Source: Plebeiibacterium marinum (GTDB lineage Bacteria > Bacteroidota > Bacteroidia > Bacteroidales > Marinilabiliaceae). Taken from it: a stretch of DNA of 64,000 bases. The DNA lies in NCBI RefSeq assembly GCF_026013615.1, contig NZ_JAPDPI010000011.1, positions 56,874 through 120,873 on the forward strand. The letters run 5' to 3'. A model generated the notes under the pieces. That model ran no database searches. It had not been told where the DNA came from and saw nothing but the letters and a program-made list of their open reading frames with translations. The position numbers and the translations under genes were made by a program. Positions within the stretch are counted from its first letter, which is position 1, and every line of letters begins with the position of its first letter. This document shows, piece by piece, positions 37,032 to 45,768 of this stretch.

Positions 37032-39908
37032 ATGGCTACAGATAAATTTGTTGCAAGGCATATTGGGCCTCGGGAACATGAAATTGAAGAGATGCTAAAA
37101 ACATTAGGTGTTGATTCAATGGAGCAATTAATTGATGAAACAGTTCCGGCAAGTATTCGTTTAAAAGAACCTTTGCGCCTGGCAAAAGGGTTAACAGAGC
37201 GCCAGTATTTCAGAAAGATATTGGATATAGCCTCAAAAAACAAAGTATACAATACTTATATTGGAATGGGGTATTACGATACAATTACTCCGGCGGTAAT
37301 CCATCGTAATGTGCTTGAAAACCCGGTTTGGTATACATCATATACTCCTTACCAGGCAGAGATTTCACAAGGTAGATTAGAGGCATTGTTGAATTTTCAA
37401 ACCGTAGTTTGCGAGTTAACAGGTATGGAAATTGCAAACGCATCATTATTGGATGAGGCAACCGCTGCTGCAGAAGCTATGATGATGATGTTTAACTTGC
37501 GTTCAAGAGCCATGGTGAAAGCTGACGCAAATACCATGTTTGTAGATGAAATGGTTTGGCCTCAGACAAGGGCTGTCCTTGAAACAAGAGCTAATTCATT
37601 AGGTATAGAATTGCAATTTGGAGATTGGAAAGAGTGTGAGCTTACAGAAAAGCATTTTGGTGTGATGGTTCAGTATCCAAACTCAGATGGAAATGTAGTG
37701 GATTACAAAGAGCTTGTTGATAAAACTCACGGAGCAGGTTGTAAAATAGCTGTTGGTGCTGATTTGCTAAGCTTGGCCATGTTGGTTCCTCCGGGAGAAT
37801 GGGGTGCTGATATCGTTTTTGGTTCTTCACAGCGTTTTGGTATTCCAATGGGGTATGGCGGTCCTTATGCCGCTTATTTTGCCGCTCGTGAAGACGGAAA
37901 AAGACACATGCCCGGGCGTATTATTGGTATTACTAAGGATGCCAATGGTAACCGTGCTTTAAGAATGGCTTTACAAACCCGTGAACAACATATTAAAAGA
38001 GAAAAGGCAACATCAAATATTTGTACGGCACAAGCATTGTTAGCTACTATGGCTGGGTTTTATGCAGTATATCATGGTGCTGAAGGTATTTGCAGAATTG
38101 CAGGTCAGATTCATAATATCGCATCTCTGTTAACTAAAGAAATTGAGAAATTTGGATATAAACAGTTAAATGATAACTATTTTGATACCATTCGTTTTTC
38201 AATGGCTCCTCATGCCTCTGTTGAATTGATAGAGAAATATTCATTGGAGTTGGAGATGAACTTCCGCTACTTCGAGAATGGTGATGTGGGTATTAGTATT
38301 GATGAAACGACCAATCTTGAAGATGTTAACTGGATTGTTGAAGTGTTTGCCCGTGCTGCATGTATCGATGTTCCAACTATACTTGATATCGAAGAGATTT
38401 GCACTATTGATAAGGCTTATTTAAGAACATCGGACTATCTGCAGCAGGAAATCTTTAAATTATACCGTTCCGAAACAGAAATGGTTCGATATATCAAAAA
38501 GCTGGAGCGTAGAGATATTTCTTTAACGCATTCAATGATTTCTTTAGGTTCTTGTACCATGAAACTGAATGCGGCTACAGAGATGTTACCTTTAAGTTGG
38601 ATTGAATTCGGTGGTATTCATCCATTTGTGCCATTGGATCAGGCTGCCGGATATCAACTTCTTTTTGCAGAGTTAAAAAGAGATTTAGCTGAAATTACAG
38701 GTTTTGCAGATATCAGCTTACAGCCAAATTCAGGAGCTGCAGGTGAGTATGCCGGATTAATGGTAATCAGAGCTTATCATAAAAGTATTGGCGAAGGTCA
38801 GCGTAATGTGGCTATTATTCCATCTTCAGCTCATGGAACCAACCCGGCAAGTGCTGTTATGGCAGGTATGAAAGTAGTGGTTGTAAAATGCGATGAGCGC
38901 GGGAATATTGATGTAAATGATCTTAAAGAAAAGGCTGAGAAATATAAAGATACGCTTTCGTGTTTGATGATTACTTATCCTTCAACCCACGGAGTGTTTG
39001 AAGCCTCAGTGGTTGAGATATGTAATGTTATTCACGAAAATGGTGGTCAGGTATATATGGATGGTGCCAATATGAATGCTCAGGTTGGATTAACTAATCC
39101 GGGGTTGATTGGGGCTGATGTGTGTCACTTGAATTTGCATAAAACATTTGCTATCCCTCACGGTGGTGGAGGACCTGGTGTTGGACCAATTGGTGTGGCA
39201 AAGCACCTGGTTGACTTCTTACCTTCTCATCCTGTTGTTAAAAACGGGCGCAAAGGAATTTCTGCCGTTGCTGCAGCCCCTTGGGGTAGTGCCAGTGTAA
39301 TGCCAATTACTTATGGTTACATTAAGATGTTAGGTAGTGATGGATTGAAGCAATCTACAGAAGTGGCTATTTTAAATGCCAACTACATTGCTCATCACCT
39401 AAAAGAGGAGTATGGTGTATTGTATACCGGTGAAAACGGTAGGGTAGCGCACGAGATGATTTTAGAATGTCGTCATTTTAAAACAAATGCAGGTATCACA
39501 GAATCGGATATTGCCAAACGTTTAATGGATTATGGATTTCATGCACCAACCTTATCTTTTCCTGTGCATGGAACCTTAATGGTTGAACCAACAGAAAGTG
39601 AATCAAAACAAGAATTGGATCGCTTTATTGAAGTGATGAAAAACATTTATAACGAAATTAAAGAAGTTGAATCGGGTGAAGCGGATAAAACAGATAATGT
39701 GCTGAAAAATGCTCCTCACCCTGATTATAAGATTGTTTGTGATGAATGGTCACATTCGTATGGAAGAGAAAAAGCAGCGTTCCCATTAGATTGGATCAAA
39801 GAAAATAAATTTTGGTTAACAGTAGCCAGGGTAGATGATGCCTTTGGTGATCGAAATCTGATATGTACCTGTGGATCTCCTGAAGAATATGAGTTACTTA
39901 GTAAATAA
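37032..39908 (+). CDS. gcvP: Glycine dehydrogenase (decarboxylating), P-protein
   Basis: 958 residues, the single-chain form of the P-protein. Two PLP type-I halves are present; the functional Lys is in NLHKTFAIPHGGGGPG (about residue 704), with SLGSCTMKLNAATEM and SSAHGTNPASAVMAG before it. It decarboxylates glycine and loads the aminomethyl group onto GcvH. gcvT and gcvH are not in the window. The 211-bp leader has a 6-bp inverted repeat at 36954-36966 and a repeated AGGGTTA word, but no glycine riboswitch that I can recognise. Confidence 0.97.
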   Translation: MATDKFVARHIGPREHEIEEMLKTLGVDSMEQLIDETVPASIRLKEPLRLAKGLTERQYFRKILDIASKNKVYNTYIGMGYYDTITPAVIHRNVLENPVWYTSYTPYQAEISQGRLEALLNFQTVVCELTGMEIANASLLDEATAAAEAMMMMFNLRSRAMVKADANTMFVDEMVWPQTRAVLETRANSLGIELQFGDWKECELTEKHFGVMVQYPNSDGNVVDYKELVDKTHGAGCKIAVGADLLSLAMLVPPGEWGADIVFGSSQRFGIPMGYGGPYAAYFAAREDGKRHMPGRIIGITKDANGNRALRMALQTREQHIKREKATSNICTAQALLATMAGFYAVYHGAEGICRIAGQIHNIASLLTKEIEKFGYKQLNDNYFDTIRFSMAPHASVELIEKYSLELEMNFRYFENGDVGISIDETTNLEDVNWIVEVFARAACIDVPTILDIEEICTIDKAYLRTSDYLQQEIFKLYRSETEMVRYIKKLERRDISLTHSMISLGSCTMKLNAATEMLPLSWIEFGGIHPFVPLDQAAGYQLLFAELKRDLAEITGFADISLQPNSGAAGEYAGLMVIRAYHKSIGEGQRNVAIIPSSAHGTNPASAVMAGMKVVVVKCDERGNIDVNDLKEKAEKYKDTLSCLMITYPSTHGVFEASVVEICNVIHENGGQVYMDGANMNAQVGLTNPGLIGADVCHLNLHKTFAIPHGGGGPGVGPIGVAKHLVDFLPSHPVVKNGRKGISAVAAAPWGSASVMPITYGYIKMLGSDGLKQSTEVAILNANYIAHHLKEEYGVLYTGENGRVAHEMILECRHFKTNAGITESDIAKRLMDYGFHAPTLSFPVHGTLMVEPTESESKQELDRFIEVMKNIYNEIKEVESGEADKTDNVLKNAPHPDYKIVCDEWSHSYGREKAAFPLDWIKENKFWLTVARVDDAFGDRNLICTCGSPEEYELLSK

Positions 39909-39926
39909 AAATTGAGGTTTGAAAAG

Positions 39927-39956
39927 ATGCCGTTCTGGTTTAGAGCGGCATTTTTT
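39927..39956 (+). terminator. Intrinsic terminator of gcvP
   Basis: A 10-bp stem (ATGCCGTTCT/AGAGCGGCAT, one G-U pair) with a 5-nt loop is followed by six T, 18 bp after the gcvP stop. Confidence 0.88.
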
Positions 39957-40036
39957 GTGCCTTGCAATTCGGTTGATAAGAAGAAGTTTTAGGATATGGT
40001 TGGATAAATTATGTGTATATTCGATTTTGTAATCAA

Positions 40037-40234
40037 CGAAGCGGGACGCTTCGCTGAGCATTTGCTTAAGATAGAAATGACTAAGGAAGAAAAAGTTTTT
40101 GAATTTGTAAAAAGAAATGTAGTAACAGTTAATAATTGTTAGTAATCACCTTTTCTTTTAGATTAGTAATTTATGAAAGAAGTAGCTCGGCATAGCGTCT
40201 CGCTATGTCGTATTAACAAAGGCCTCTGGCCTTT
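40037..40234. repeat. REP-like hairpins upstream of the RAYT gene
   Basis: Three hairpins: CGAAGCG-GGA-CGCTTCG (40037-40053), CATAGCG-TCT-CGCTATG (40191-40207, inside CGG...CG flanks) and AAAGGCC-TCT-GGCCTTT (40218-40234). The last two form a pair separated by TCGTATTAAC, the same order as downstream of the transposase gene. They are the probable DNA targets of the encoded enzyme. Confidence 0.82.
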
Positions 40235-40284
40235 TTATAATGTTGTATATCTAAACCATTTATTATTATTTTAAATCATTGACT

Positions 40285-40848
40285 ATGAGTACAGGTTATC
40301 AAATAAAAGAACAGGGAGAACCATACTTTGTAACTTTGCAAATAGTTAACTGGATTGATTTGTTTAGTCGAGTTGACTATCGAAATATTGTAATTGATAA
40401 TCTGAAATACTGCCAGAAAGAAAAAGGATTGATTATTTATGCTTATGTAATTATGAGTAATCATATACATTTAATTCTAAAAGCAAAAGAAAATAATCTG
40501 AGTAATGTGCTCAGAGATTTTAAAAGTTACACAAGTAAATGTTTGCTTGATAGAATAGTAAATGGAATTGAGAGCAGAAGAGAATGGCTTTTAATGCTAT
40601 TTAAAAAGGCAGCACAAAAGCATAAAAGAAATAGCCAATATCAGGTTTTTACACATGAGAACCATGCTGTTCATCTTTACTCAGATAAGTTTATTGACCA
40701 AAAGCTTGATTATATCCATGATAATCCGGTTAGGGCCGGGATTGTTAAAGAACCACAGGATTATATCTATAGTAGTGCTGCTAATTATGCAGACGAGCCA
40801 AGTATTCTAGATGTTGTTGTTATTGACGCAAGTTGGAAAACTGTTTAA
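40285..40848 (+). CDS. REP-associated tyrosine transposase (RAYT, Y1 family)
   Basis: About 187 residues, a single Y1_Tnp domain. The HUH motif is in MSNHIHLIL (about residue 53) and the candidate catalytic Tyr is in KLDYIHDNPVRAG (about residue 147), the usual RAYT context. The ATG at 40285 is preferred over a TTG two codons upstream. It lies between REP-like hairpins on both sides and has no terminal repeats of an IS200 element, which fits a domesticated RAYT that moves or processes REPs. Confidence 0.88.
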   Translation: MSTGYQIKEQGEPYFVTLQIVNWIDLFSRVDYRNIVIDNLKYCQKEKGLIIYAYVIMSNHIHLILKAKENNLSNVLRDFKSYTSKCLLDRIVNGIESRREWLLMLFKKAAQKHKRNSQYQVFTHENHAVHLYSDKFIDQKLDYIHDNPVRAGIVKEPQDYIYSSAANYADEPSILDVVVIDASWKTV

Positions 40849-40850
40849 AT

Positions 40851-40998
40851 ATCGGCCAGAGGCCGATCGTAGACAGCGAAGCGAGACGCTTCGCTGAACG
40901 ATTGTTGCACCTGCACTTTAGCTTCGGAAAATGTTATGGTATAATGAACAGTTCGGCATGGCGTCCCGCTATGTCGCATTAATTCCGGCTTCCAGCCG
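40851..40998. repeat. REP-like hairpins downstream of the RAYT gene
   Basis: Four hairpins: ATCGGCC-AGA-GGCCGAT (40851-40867), AGCGAAGCG-AGA-CGCTTCGCT (40875-40895), CATGGCG-TCC-CGCTATG (40957-40973) and CGGCT-TCC-AGCCG (40986-40998). The first two are an inverted copy of the last two in layout, so the block is a head-to-head pair of REP units (BIME-like). Confidence 0.82.
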
Positions 40999-41023
40999 TA
41001 TTTTTGAAATAACGATAAATAAT

Positions 41024-41052
41024 AAAAAAGCCGCACTTAAAAATGCAGCTTT
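41024..41052 (-). terminator. Intrinsic terminator of the ddl transcript
   Basis: Read on the minus strand, a 9-bp stem (AAAGCTGCA/TGCGGCTTT) with an 8-nt loop is followed by a run of T, about 25 bp after the ddl stop. Confidence 0.8.
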
Positions 41053-41076
41053 GATTATGGTATTTTTAATCAGGTC

Positions 41077-42063
41077 TTATTTTGCTCGGTTAATCGAGTC
41101 TTCAATAATATCTGTAAATACATCTTTAATATCTAAACCAGCAGCTTTAATTTGTTGAGGAATAAAGCTTGTTGGAGTCATTCCTGGAGTAGTATTTACT
41201 TCTAATAAAAATATTTTGTTGTCACTCAACATGTAATCTATTCTTGCGATACCTTTACATCCTAATATATCATAAATTAATGAAGTGATTTTTTGAATTC
41301 TGTCTGTTGTTTCCTGAGGTAAACGTGCAGGAGTGATTTCCTGAGCTTTTTCTGCATTGTATTTAGCCTCAAAGTCAAAAAACTCATTAGCAGGAATTAC
41401 TTCTGTAATTGGGAATACACATTCTTTTTCAGGAGTTTTGTATAAGCCGCAAGTAAACTCATGTCCATCAATAAATGACTCAATGATAACCTCATTGCTT
41501 TCTTCAAAAGCTTTTAAAATTGCAGGTTCTATTTCCTCAACAGTTTTTGCTTTTGAAATACCAAAACTCGATCCTCCTGCGTTGGGTTTAATAAATACAG
41601 GTAAGCTTAATTTATCTGCAATATTTTCGCCAGCATAGTCAGTTCCTTTTCTAATCAATAAAGAGTCTGCAACTGAAACTCCAAATCCTTTGAGATAGGT
41701 ATTGCAGGCAAATTTGTTGAAGGTCAATGAAGCGGCAAATACGCCGCATGTTGAATAAGGAATATTCAACATGTCAAAATATCCCTGTAATCTTCCATCT
41801 TCTCCCGGAGTTCCGTGAATCGTAATATATGCACAGTCAAAGACAACTTTTTTACCATCCTTTGTAAACGAAAAATCATTCTTGTCAATAGGATATTCTT
41901 TACCATCTGATTCGGCGACCCATTTTTCAAGAGTAATTAATACTGCAACGGTATTATATTTAGAGTTGTCAATAAAAGAAAGTACACCTTGTGCACTTTT
42001 TCGTGAAACAACAATTTCAGAGGAATCACCTCCGTAAACTACCGCAATATTTTTCTTTTCCAT
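41077..42063 (-). CDS. ddl: D-alanine-D-alanine ligase
   Basis: 328 residues, ATP-grasp fold. IAVVYGGDSSE opens the protein; HGTPGEDGRLQGYFDML is the N-terminal substrate motif, GGSSFGISKA the ATP loop, and LLEVNTTPGMTPTSFIPQQ the C-terminal metal and substrate site. It makes the D-Ala-D-Ala dipeptide that the MurF-Alr fusion encoded at 58.4 kb uses. It is the last gene of the PASTA-rluD-ddl unit, 18 bp after rluD. Confidence 0.96.
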   Translation of the reverse strand: MEKKNIAVVYGGDSSEIVVSRKSAQGVLSFIDNSKYNTVAVLITLEKWVAESDGKEYPIDKNDFSFTKDGKKVVFDCAYITIHGTPGEDGRLQGYFDMLNIPYSTCGVFAASLTFNKFACNTYLKGFGVSVADSLLIRKGTDYAGENIADKLSLPVFIKPNAGGSSFGISKAKTVEEIEPAILKAFEESNEVIIESFIDGHEFTCGLYKTPEKECVFPITEVIPANEFFDFEAKYNAEKAQEITPARLPQETTDRIQKITSLIYDILGCKGIARIDYMLSDNKIFLLEVNTTPGMTPTSFIPQQIKAAGLDIKDVFTDIIEDSINRAK

Positions 42064-42081
42064 GTGCGTTTTATGATTGTT

Positions 42082-43146
42082 TTATTCAGATTCAATATCT
42101 CTGTTTGAAGTGTAGGTTCTCCATTTTTCAATACACTGCATCATATCGTCGGGAATATCCGTATTGAAACTCATCTTTTCGCCCGTGTGGGGATGGATAA
42201 AACCTAAAGACTTGGCATGTAAAGCCTGACGAGGTAATGTTTTAAAGCAATTTTGAACAAACTGCTTGTATTTTGAAAAGGTTGTACCTTTTAATATCTC
42301 ATGTCCACCATATCTTTCATCATTAAAAAGAGTATGGCCAATGAATTTCATGTGAGCTCTGATTTGGTGTGTTCTACCTGTTTCCAGTACGCATTGTACT
42401 AATGTTACATAACCAAACCTTTCAAGCACTTTATAATGAGTAACAGCATGCTTGCCTAATTCCCCATCAGGGTAAACTGTCATCTGCATTCTGTCTTTTA
42501 AGCTTCTGCCTATATGACCTGTAACTGTTCCCTGGTCTTCGTCAATGTTTCCCCATACTAAAGCTACATAACTTCTTTCCGTTGTTTTTTCAAAGAACTG
42601 ACGGGCCAGGTGGTTTTTTGCCTGCTCGGTTTTTGCAACAACCAATAAACCGGAAGTGTCTTTGTCTATTCTGTGTACCAGTCCCGGGCGTGGGTCGTCA
42701 GAATTAAATAAAGGTAAACCCTTTAGGTGCCAGGCTAGCGCATTAACAAGTGTCCCTGTGTAATTTCCATGACCCGGATGTACAACCAAACCGGGGTTTT
42801 TATTGATTACAATCAAATGGTCATCTTCGTAATGGATGTTCAGGGGAATGTCTTCCGGAATGATTTCGAGTTCCCTCCTTGGGTATTCCATTACGATAGA
42901 AATGACATCGTTGGGCTTAACCTTGTAATTGGGTTTTACTGAAATGTCATTAACGCGGATGTTTCCTGCAGCAGCAGCATCCTGAATTTTACTGCGTGAA
43001 GCATTTTCAATCCTGTTTACAAGGAATTTGTCTATGCGCAGTAGTTTTTGTCCCGGATCACAAACAAAACGGTGGTGTTCAAACATTTCGTTTTGTTCGT
43101 CCTCAATATCATTTAAATCCTCCCTTGGGTCCTTCTCCTCAATCAT
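42082..43146 (-). CDS. rluD: RluA-family 23S rRNA pseudouridine synthase
   Basis: 354 residues: an S4 RNA-binding domain (about 35-85) and a pseudouridine synthase domain with the catalytic Asp in HRIDKDTSGLLVVAKT. LETGRTHQIRAHMK follows. RluD-type enzymes modify helix 69 of 23S rRNA; the exact target here is inferred from the S4-containing layout. The start overlaps the end of the PASTA gene by 4 bp, and ddl follows closely. Confidence 0.92.
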   Translation of the reverse strand: MIEEKDPREDLNDIEDEQNEMFEHHRFVCDPGQKLLRIDKFLVNRIENASRSKIQDAAAAGNIRVNDISVKPNYKVKPNDVISIVMEYPRRELEIIPEDIPLNIHYEDDHLIVINKNPGLVVHPGHGNYTGTLVNALAWHLKGLPLFNSDDPRPGLVHRIDKDTSGLLVVAKTEQAKNHLARQFFEKTTERSYVALVWGNIDEDQGTVTGHIGRSLKDRMQMTVYPDGELGKHAVTHYKVLERFGYVTLVQCVLETGRTHQIRAHMKFIGHTLFNDERYGGHEILKGTTFSKYKQFVQNCFKTLPRQALHAKSLGFIHPHTGEKMSFNTDIPDDMMQCIEKWRTYTSNRDIESE

Positions 43147-44000
43147 TGTAATTGTTCTAGTTCTTTATCTGGGATTAGAGTATCTGTACTTAATGAGTCA
43201 ATTGCTAATGTGTCAGGCATGATCTTGGCAGAATCGATGGTCAGCCAAATATCAAGTGATGCACCCAGTCGAAGTTTCTTCCCCATATTGGCCTCTGGTT
43301 TTTGTTGCCATACAAATGCCCTTAGGCTATCTTCCTGGGTGGCGATTGAATCACCATACAATACTACGTCAATATTTAGAGAATTGGCCTGACATAAGCT
43401 GATGGCTTGTTCCAGAGTGAGTCCTTTTAAATCAGGGATTTCTGTTTTTTCGTTGCTCAACCCTTTGCCAATAAGCAGGTCTATGGTAGATCCTTTGGCA
43501 ATGAGGGTGCCCGGTTCAATTGGCTTTCCCTGGTAATGTTGTCCCAATACAAGCTGGGTGTATTCTGATGGGATATAAATCAATTGCCCTACACGCAACC
43601 CGTAAGACTCAAGGGTGACCTGAGCATTTCGCAATGAAATCTCTTCAAGTTGTGGCATGGGTACCTGCTCGGCCGTATAGGCATTTATGGTAAAGAATAT
43701 TGTTCTGTTTTCTTTAACAAAGCTTCCTGGTTTAGGAGTTTGTTCCACTACAACACCTGGGGTCAAATCGGCAATATGTACCGAATCTATGATCTTATAT
43801 CTTAATTCTTTTTGTTGTACTATATCAATAAATTGCTTTTCCGTAAGACCTGAAAAATCCGGAGTTGCAAAATTTTCGCCATGGTGTGTATAAATGTTTA
43901 AGGCAATAAAAGTTGTTATTAAAATAACTATAAGCAGCCCTAATGCCAATCCAATATGGATATAAATCTTTTTGTTTGTAAAGAATGTAAGAAAAGACAT
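43143..44000 (-). CDS. PASTA-domain membrane protein
   Basis: 285 residues: one membrane helix (about 12-35) and three PASTA repeats (about 40-110, 112-180, 185-255), for example FATPDFSGLTEKQFIDIV, PMPQLEEISLRNAQVTLE and EIPDLKGLTLEQAISLCQ. The PASTA repeats face the periplasm and are expected to sense or bind peptidoglycan fragments; there is no kinase or transpeptidase domain. This stand-alone form, fixed upstream of rluD and ddl, is common in Bacteroidota. Confidence 0.88.
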   Translation of the reverse strand: MSFLTFFTNKKIYIHIGLALGLLIVILITTFIALNIYTHHGENFATPDFSGLTEKQFIDIVQQKELRYKIIDSVHIADLTPGVVVEQTPKPGSFVKENRTIFFTINAYTAEQVPMPQLEEISLRNAQVTLESYGLRVGQLIYIPSEYTQLVLGQHYQGKPIEPGTLIAKGSTIDLLIGKGLSNEKTEIPDLKGLTLEQAISLCQANSLNIDVVLYGDSIATQEDSLRAFVWQQKPEANMGKKLRLGASLDIWLTIDSAKIMPDTLAIDSLSTDTLIPDKELEQLQ

Positions 44001-44144
44001 ATAGTTGTGTTTTTTGTCAAGATGACCTCAAAAATAATATAAAAACTATAAAATCATGTGAGAAATGGATGTGTTTTAACCCGGATTGTAAATTAGTGCT
44101 TTACGAGGGTTATCCTGTTTCGTAATGTGGCTTTTAGGCATAAA

Positions 44145-44171
44145 AAAAAGGATTCGTACAGAATCCTTTTT
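44145..44171 (-). terminator. Intrinsic terminator of rpmH
   Basis: An 11-bp stem (AAAAAGGATTC/GAATCCTTTTT) with a 5-nt loop gives a T-tract on the minus strand, 22 bp after the rpmH stop. Confidence 0.88.
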
Positions 44172-44192
44172 AATATTCAGTTGAGCATTTAA

Positions 44193-44351
44193 TTATGCTT
44201 TGTGTCTTTTTTCACTTGAAACACTAAGTTTCTTTCTTCCTTTAGCTCTTCTAGCAGCTAAAACCTTACGTCCATTTGCACTAGCCATTCTTGCTCTGAA
44301 TCCGTGCTTGTTTCTTCTTTTTCTGTTCGAAGGTTGAAAAGTCCTTTTCAT
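44193..44351 (-). CDS. rpmH: Large ribosomal subunit protein bL34
   Basis: 52 residues, read directly from the minus strand: it begins [18 protein letters not shown] and continues with [20 protein letters not shown], then a short tail ending KRHKA. This is the strongly conserved L34 sequence with a slightly longer C-terminus. The usual rnpA gene does not follow; the next gene on this strand is the PASTA protein. Confidence 0.97.
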   Translation of the reverse strand: MKRTFQPSNRKRRNKHGFRARMASANGRKVLAARRAKGRKKLSVSSEKRHKA

Positions 44352-44404
44352 CTTATTATAATTTTATATCTTTCGACAATTCGTTGTTTTCTATTTTCGG
44401 ACTG

Positions 44405-44434
44405 CAAAAATACATCTTTATTTTCTTCTTCCAA
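44405..44434 (-). promoter_or_regulatory. rpmH promoter
   Basis: On the minus strand TTG (44434-44432) and TATTTTTG (44412-44405) match the Bacteroidota -33/-7 consensus with a 19-bp spacer. The -7 box lies 54 bp upstream of the rpmH start. Confidence 0.7.
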
Positions 44435-44494
44435 AAAAAAATAACTTTTTATTTAGTTAATTCTTATATTTTGTGCCTTAGTATAATACGAATA

Positions 44495-45115
44495 TTAAAA
44501 TGTAAGGTGGATCAGCTTTTTAGTTTCGAAGAAATCTTCGGTGTAATAGTTTGTTAACTGAGTGACCGAAATCCTCTTTTTAAAAGGCTTGATTTCCTCA
44601 TCAAAGTCGCCACCTTTAAGGTATAATATCCCGTTTGTAATGGCATTTTTATTTTTGTCGCTAATTAAATGGCGTGTTAGATTAACAAAGCGAGGAAAGG
44701 CAGTTACTGCCCGGCTTACAACAAAGTCGTATTTTGATTTGATTTTCTCCGATCTTTCCTGCTGTGTGGTAACGTTTGACAGGCCTAGTTCATCAGCAAT
44801 TGTTTGAACAACCTTTATTTTCTTTCCTATTGAATCTACCAAATGAAAATGGCACTCCGGAAAAAATATTGCTAAAGGAATTCCCGGGAATCCGCCACCA
44901 GTGCCAATATCAATTATTTTTGTTCCGGGAACAAATTTAACGTATTTGGCAATGGCCAGAGAATGAAGGATGTGCCGAATGCTTAATTCTGAAATATCTT
45001 TTCTTGAAATTACGTTAACCCGTTCATTCCATTCCGGATAGAGTTTTTCCAGTTTTTCAAATAATTGTAGTTGTTCCTCTGATAATTCAGGGAAATAGTG
45101 TTTTACCAAACCCAT
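44495..45115 (-). CDS. rsmG: 16S rRNA (guanine527-N7)-methyltransferase RsmG
   Basis: 206 residues, class I SAM-dependent fold with the motif DIGTGGGFPGIPLAI (SAM binding), SRKDISEL upstream and VVSRAVTAFP in the catalytic half. It methylates G527 of 16S rRNA. It lies 41 bp after the ECF sigma gene on the same strand. Confidence 0.95.
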   Translation of the reverse strand: MGLVKHYFPELSEEQLQLFEKLEKLYPEWNERVNVISRKDISELSIRHILHSLAIAKYVKFVPGTKIIDIGTGGGFPGIPLAIFFPECHFHLVDSIGKKIKVVQTIADELGLSNVTTQQERSEKIKSKYDFVVSRAVTAFPRFVNLTRHLISDKNKNAITNGILYLKGGDFDEEIKPFKKRISVTQLTNYYTEDFFETKKLIHLTF

Positions 45116-45156
45116 CTGTAGTTGTAATCCCTTTAATGTAAAAAAATAGTCTCGGT

Positions 45157-45768
45157 TTAATCGAGCTTAACGTCTGAATTTTTTAAAGTATTGAACAGTA
45201 ATTCTCTTGCTCTGAAAAGCTGGGCCTTAACGGTGCCCAAAGGAAGCTCCAGTTCCTGGGCTATTTCTTCATATGAAAATTCGTTGAAATACCTTAGTTC
45301 AATCAGGGTTCTGTATCTTGGTTTTAATTTTTTAACAACAGTGCGCATTAAGATGGCTTTTTGTTGTTTTATTAAACCTTCTTCAGGGTCTGGAGTTTCG
45401 TCTTTTAAATGGATAGGCTGTTCGTTTTCCTTTTCTTCATTTAAGTGCGTTCCGTCAATTGAAACAATGTTGGTGCGCTTTTTTCGAAGATAATCAATGC
45501 AGTTGTTCGAGGCGATTTTAAAAAGCCAGGTACTAAATGCATAATTAGGAGAATATTGATGGATGTTTTTAAAAGCCTTGCCAAACGCCTCAATAGTTAA
45601 GTCTTCGGCATCGCTTTTATTGTTAACCATTTTTAAAAGCATAAAATATATGGCGTCTCGGTAACGACCCATGAGTTCTGCAAAGGCTTTTTGATCTCCT
45701 TTTACGGCTAGTTGAACCAGACTGAAATCATGCCTTGCTTTGTCGGATAAATTAGGATTTATGTCCAT
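45157..45768 (-). CDS. ECF-type RNA polymerase sigma factor
   Basis: 203 residues: sigma region 2 (about 22-90, with KSDAEDLTIEAFGKAFKN and FSTWLFKIASNNCID) and region 4 (about 135-190, with YRTLIELRYFNEFSYEEIA and LPLGTVKAQLFRARELL). No anti-sigma gene is next to it. Its start overlaps the end of the glycosyltransferase gene by 10 bp and rsmG follows, so it is in a three-gene unit with unrelated functions. Confidence 0.92.
   Translation of the reverse strand: MDINPNLSDKARHDFSLVQLAVKGDQKAFAELMGRYRDAIYFMLLKMVNNKSDAEDLTIEAFGKAFKNIHQYSPNYAFSTWLFKIASNNCIDYLRKKRTNIVSIDGTHLNEEKENEQPIHLKDETPDPEEGLIKQQKAILMRTVVKKLKPRYRTLIELRYFNEFSYEEIAQELELPLGTVKAQLFRARELLFNTLKNSDVKLD

Noticed and set aside
40078..40143. 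21-codon open frame upstream of the RAYT gene
   Set aside because: It lies among REP hairpins and has no recognisable product; it could be a gene remnant but there is no support.
44001..44192. rnpA or RNase P RNA next to rpmH
   Set aside because: No RnpA-like frame is present on either side and no RNase P RNA signature was seen.
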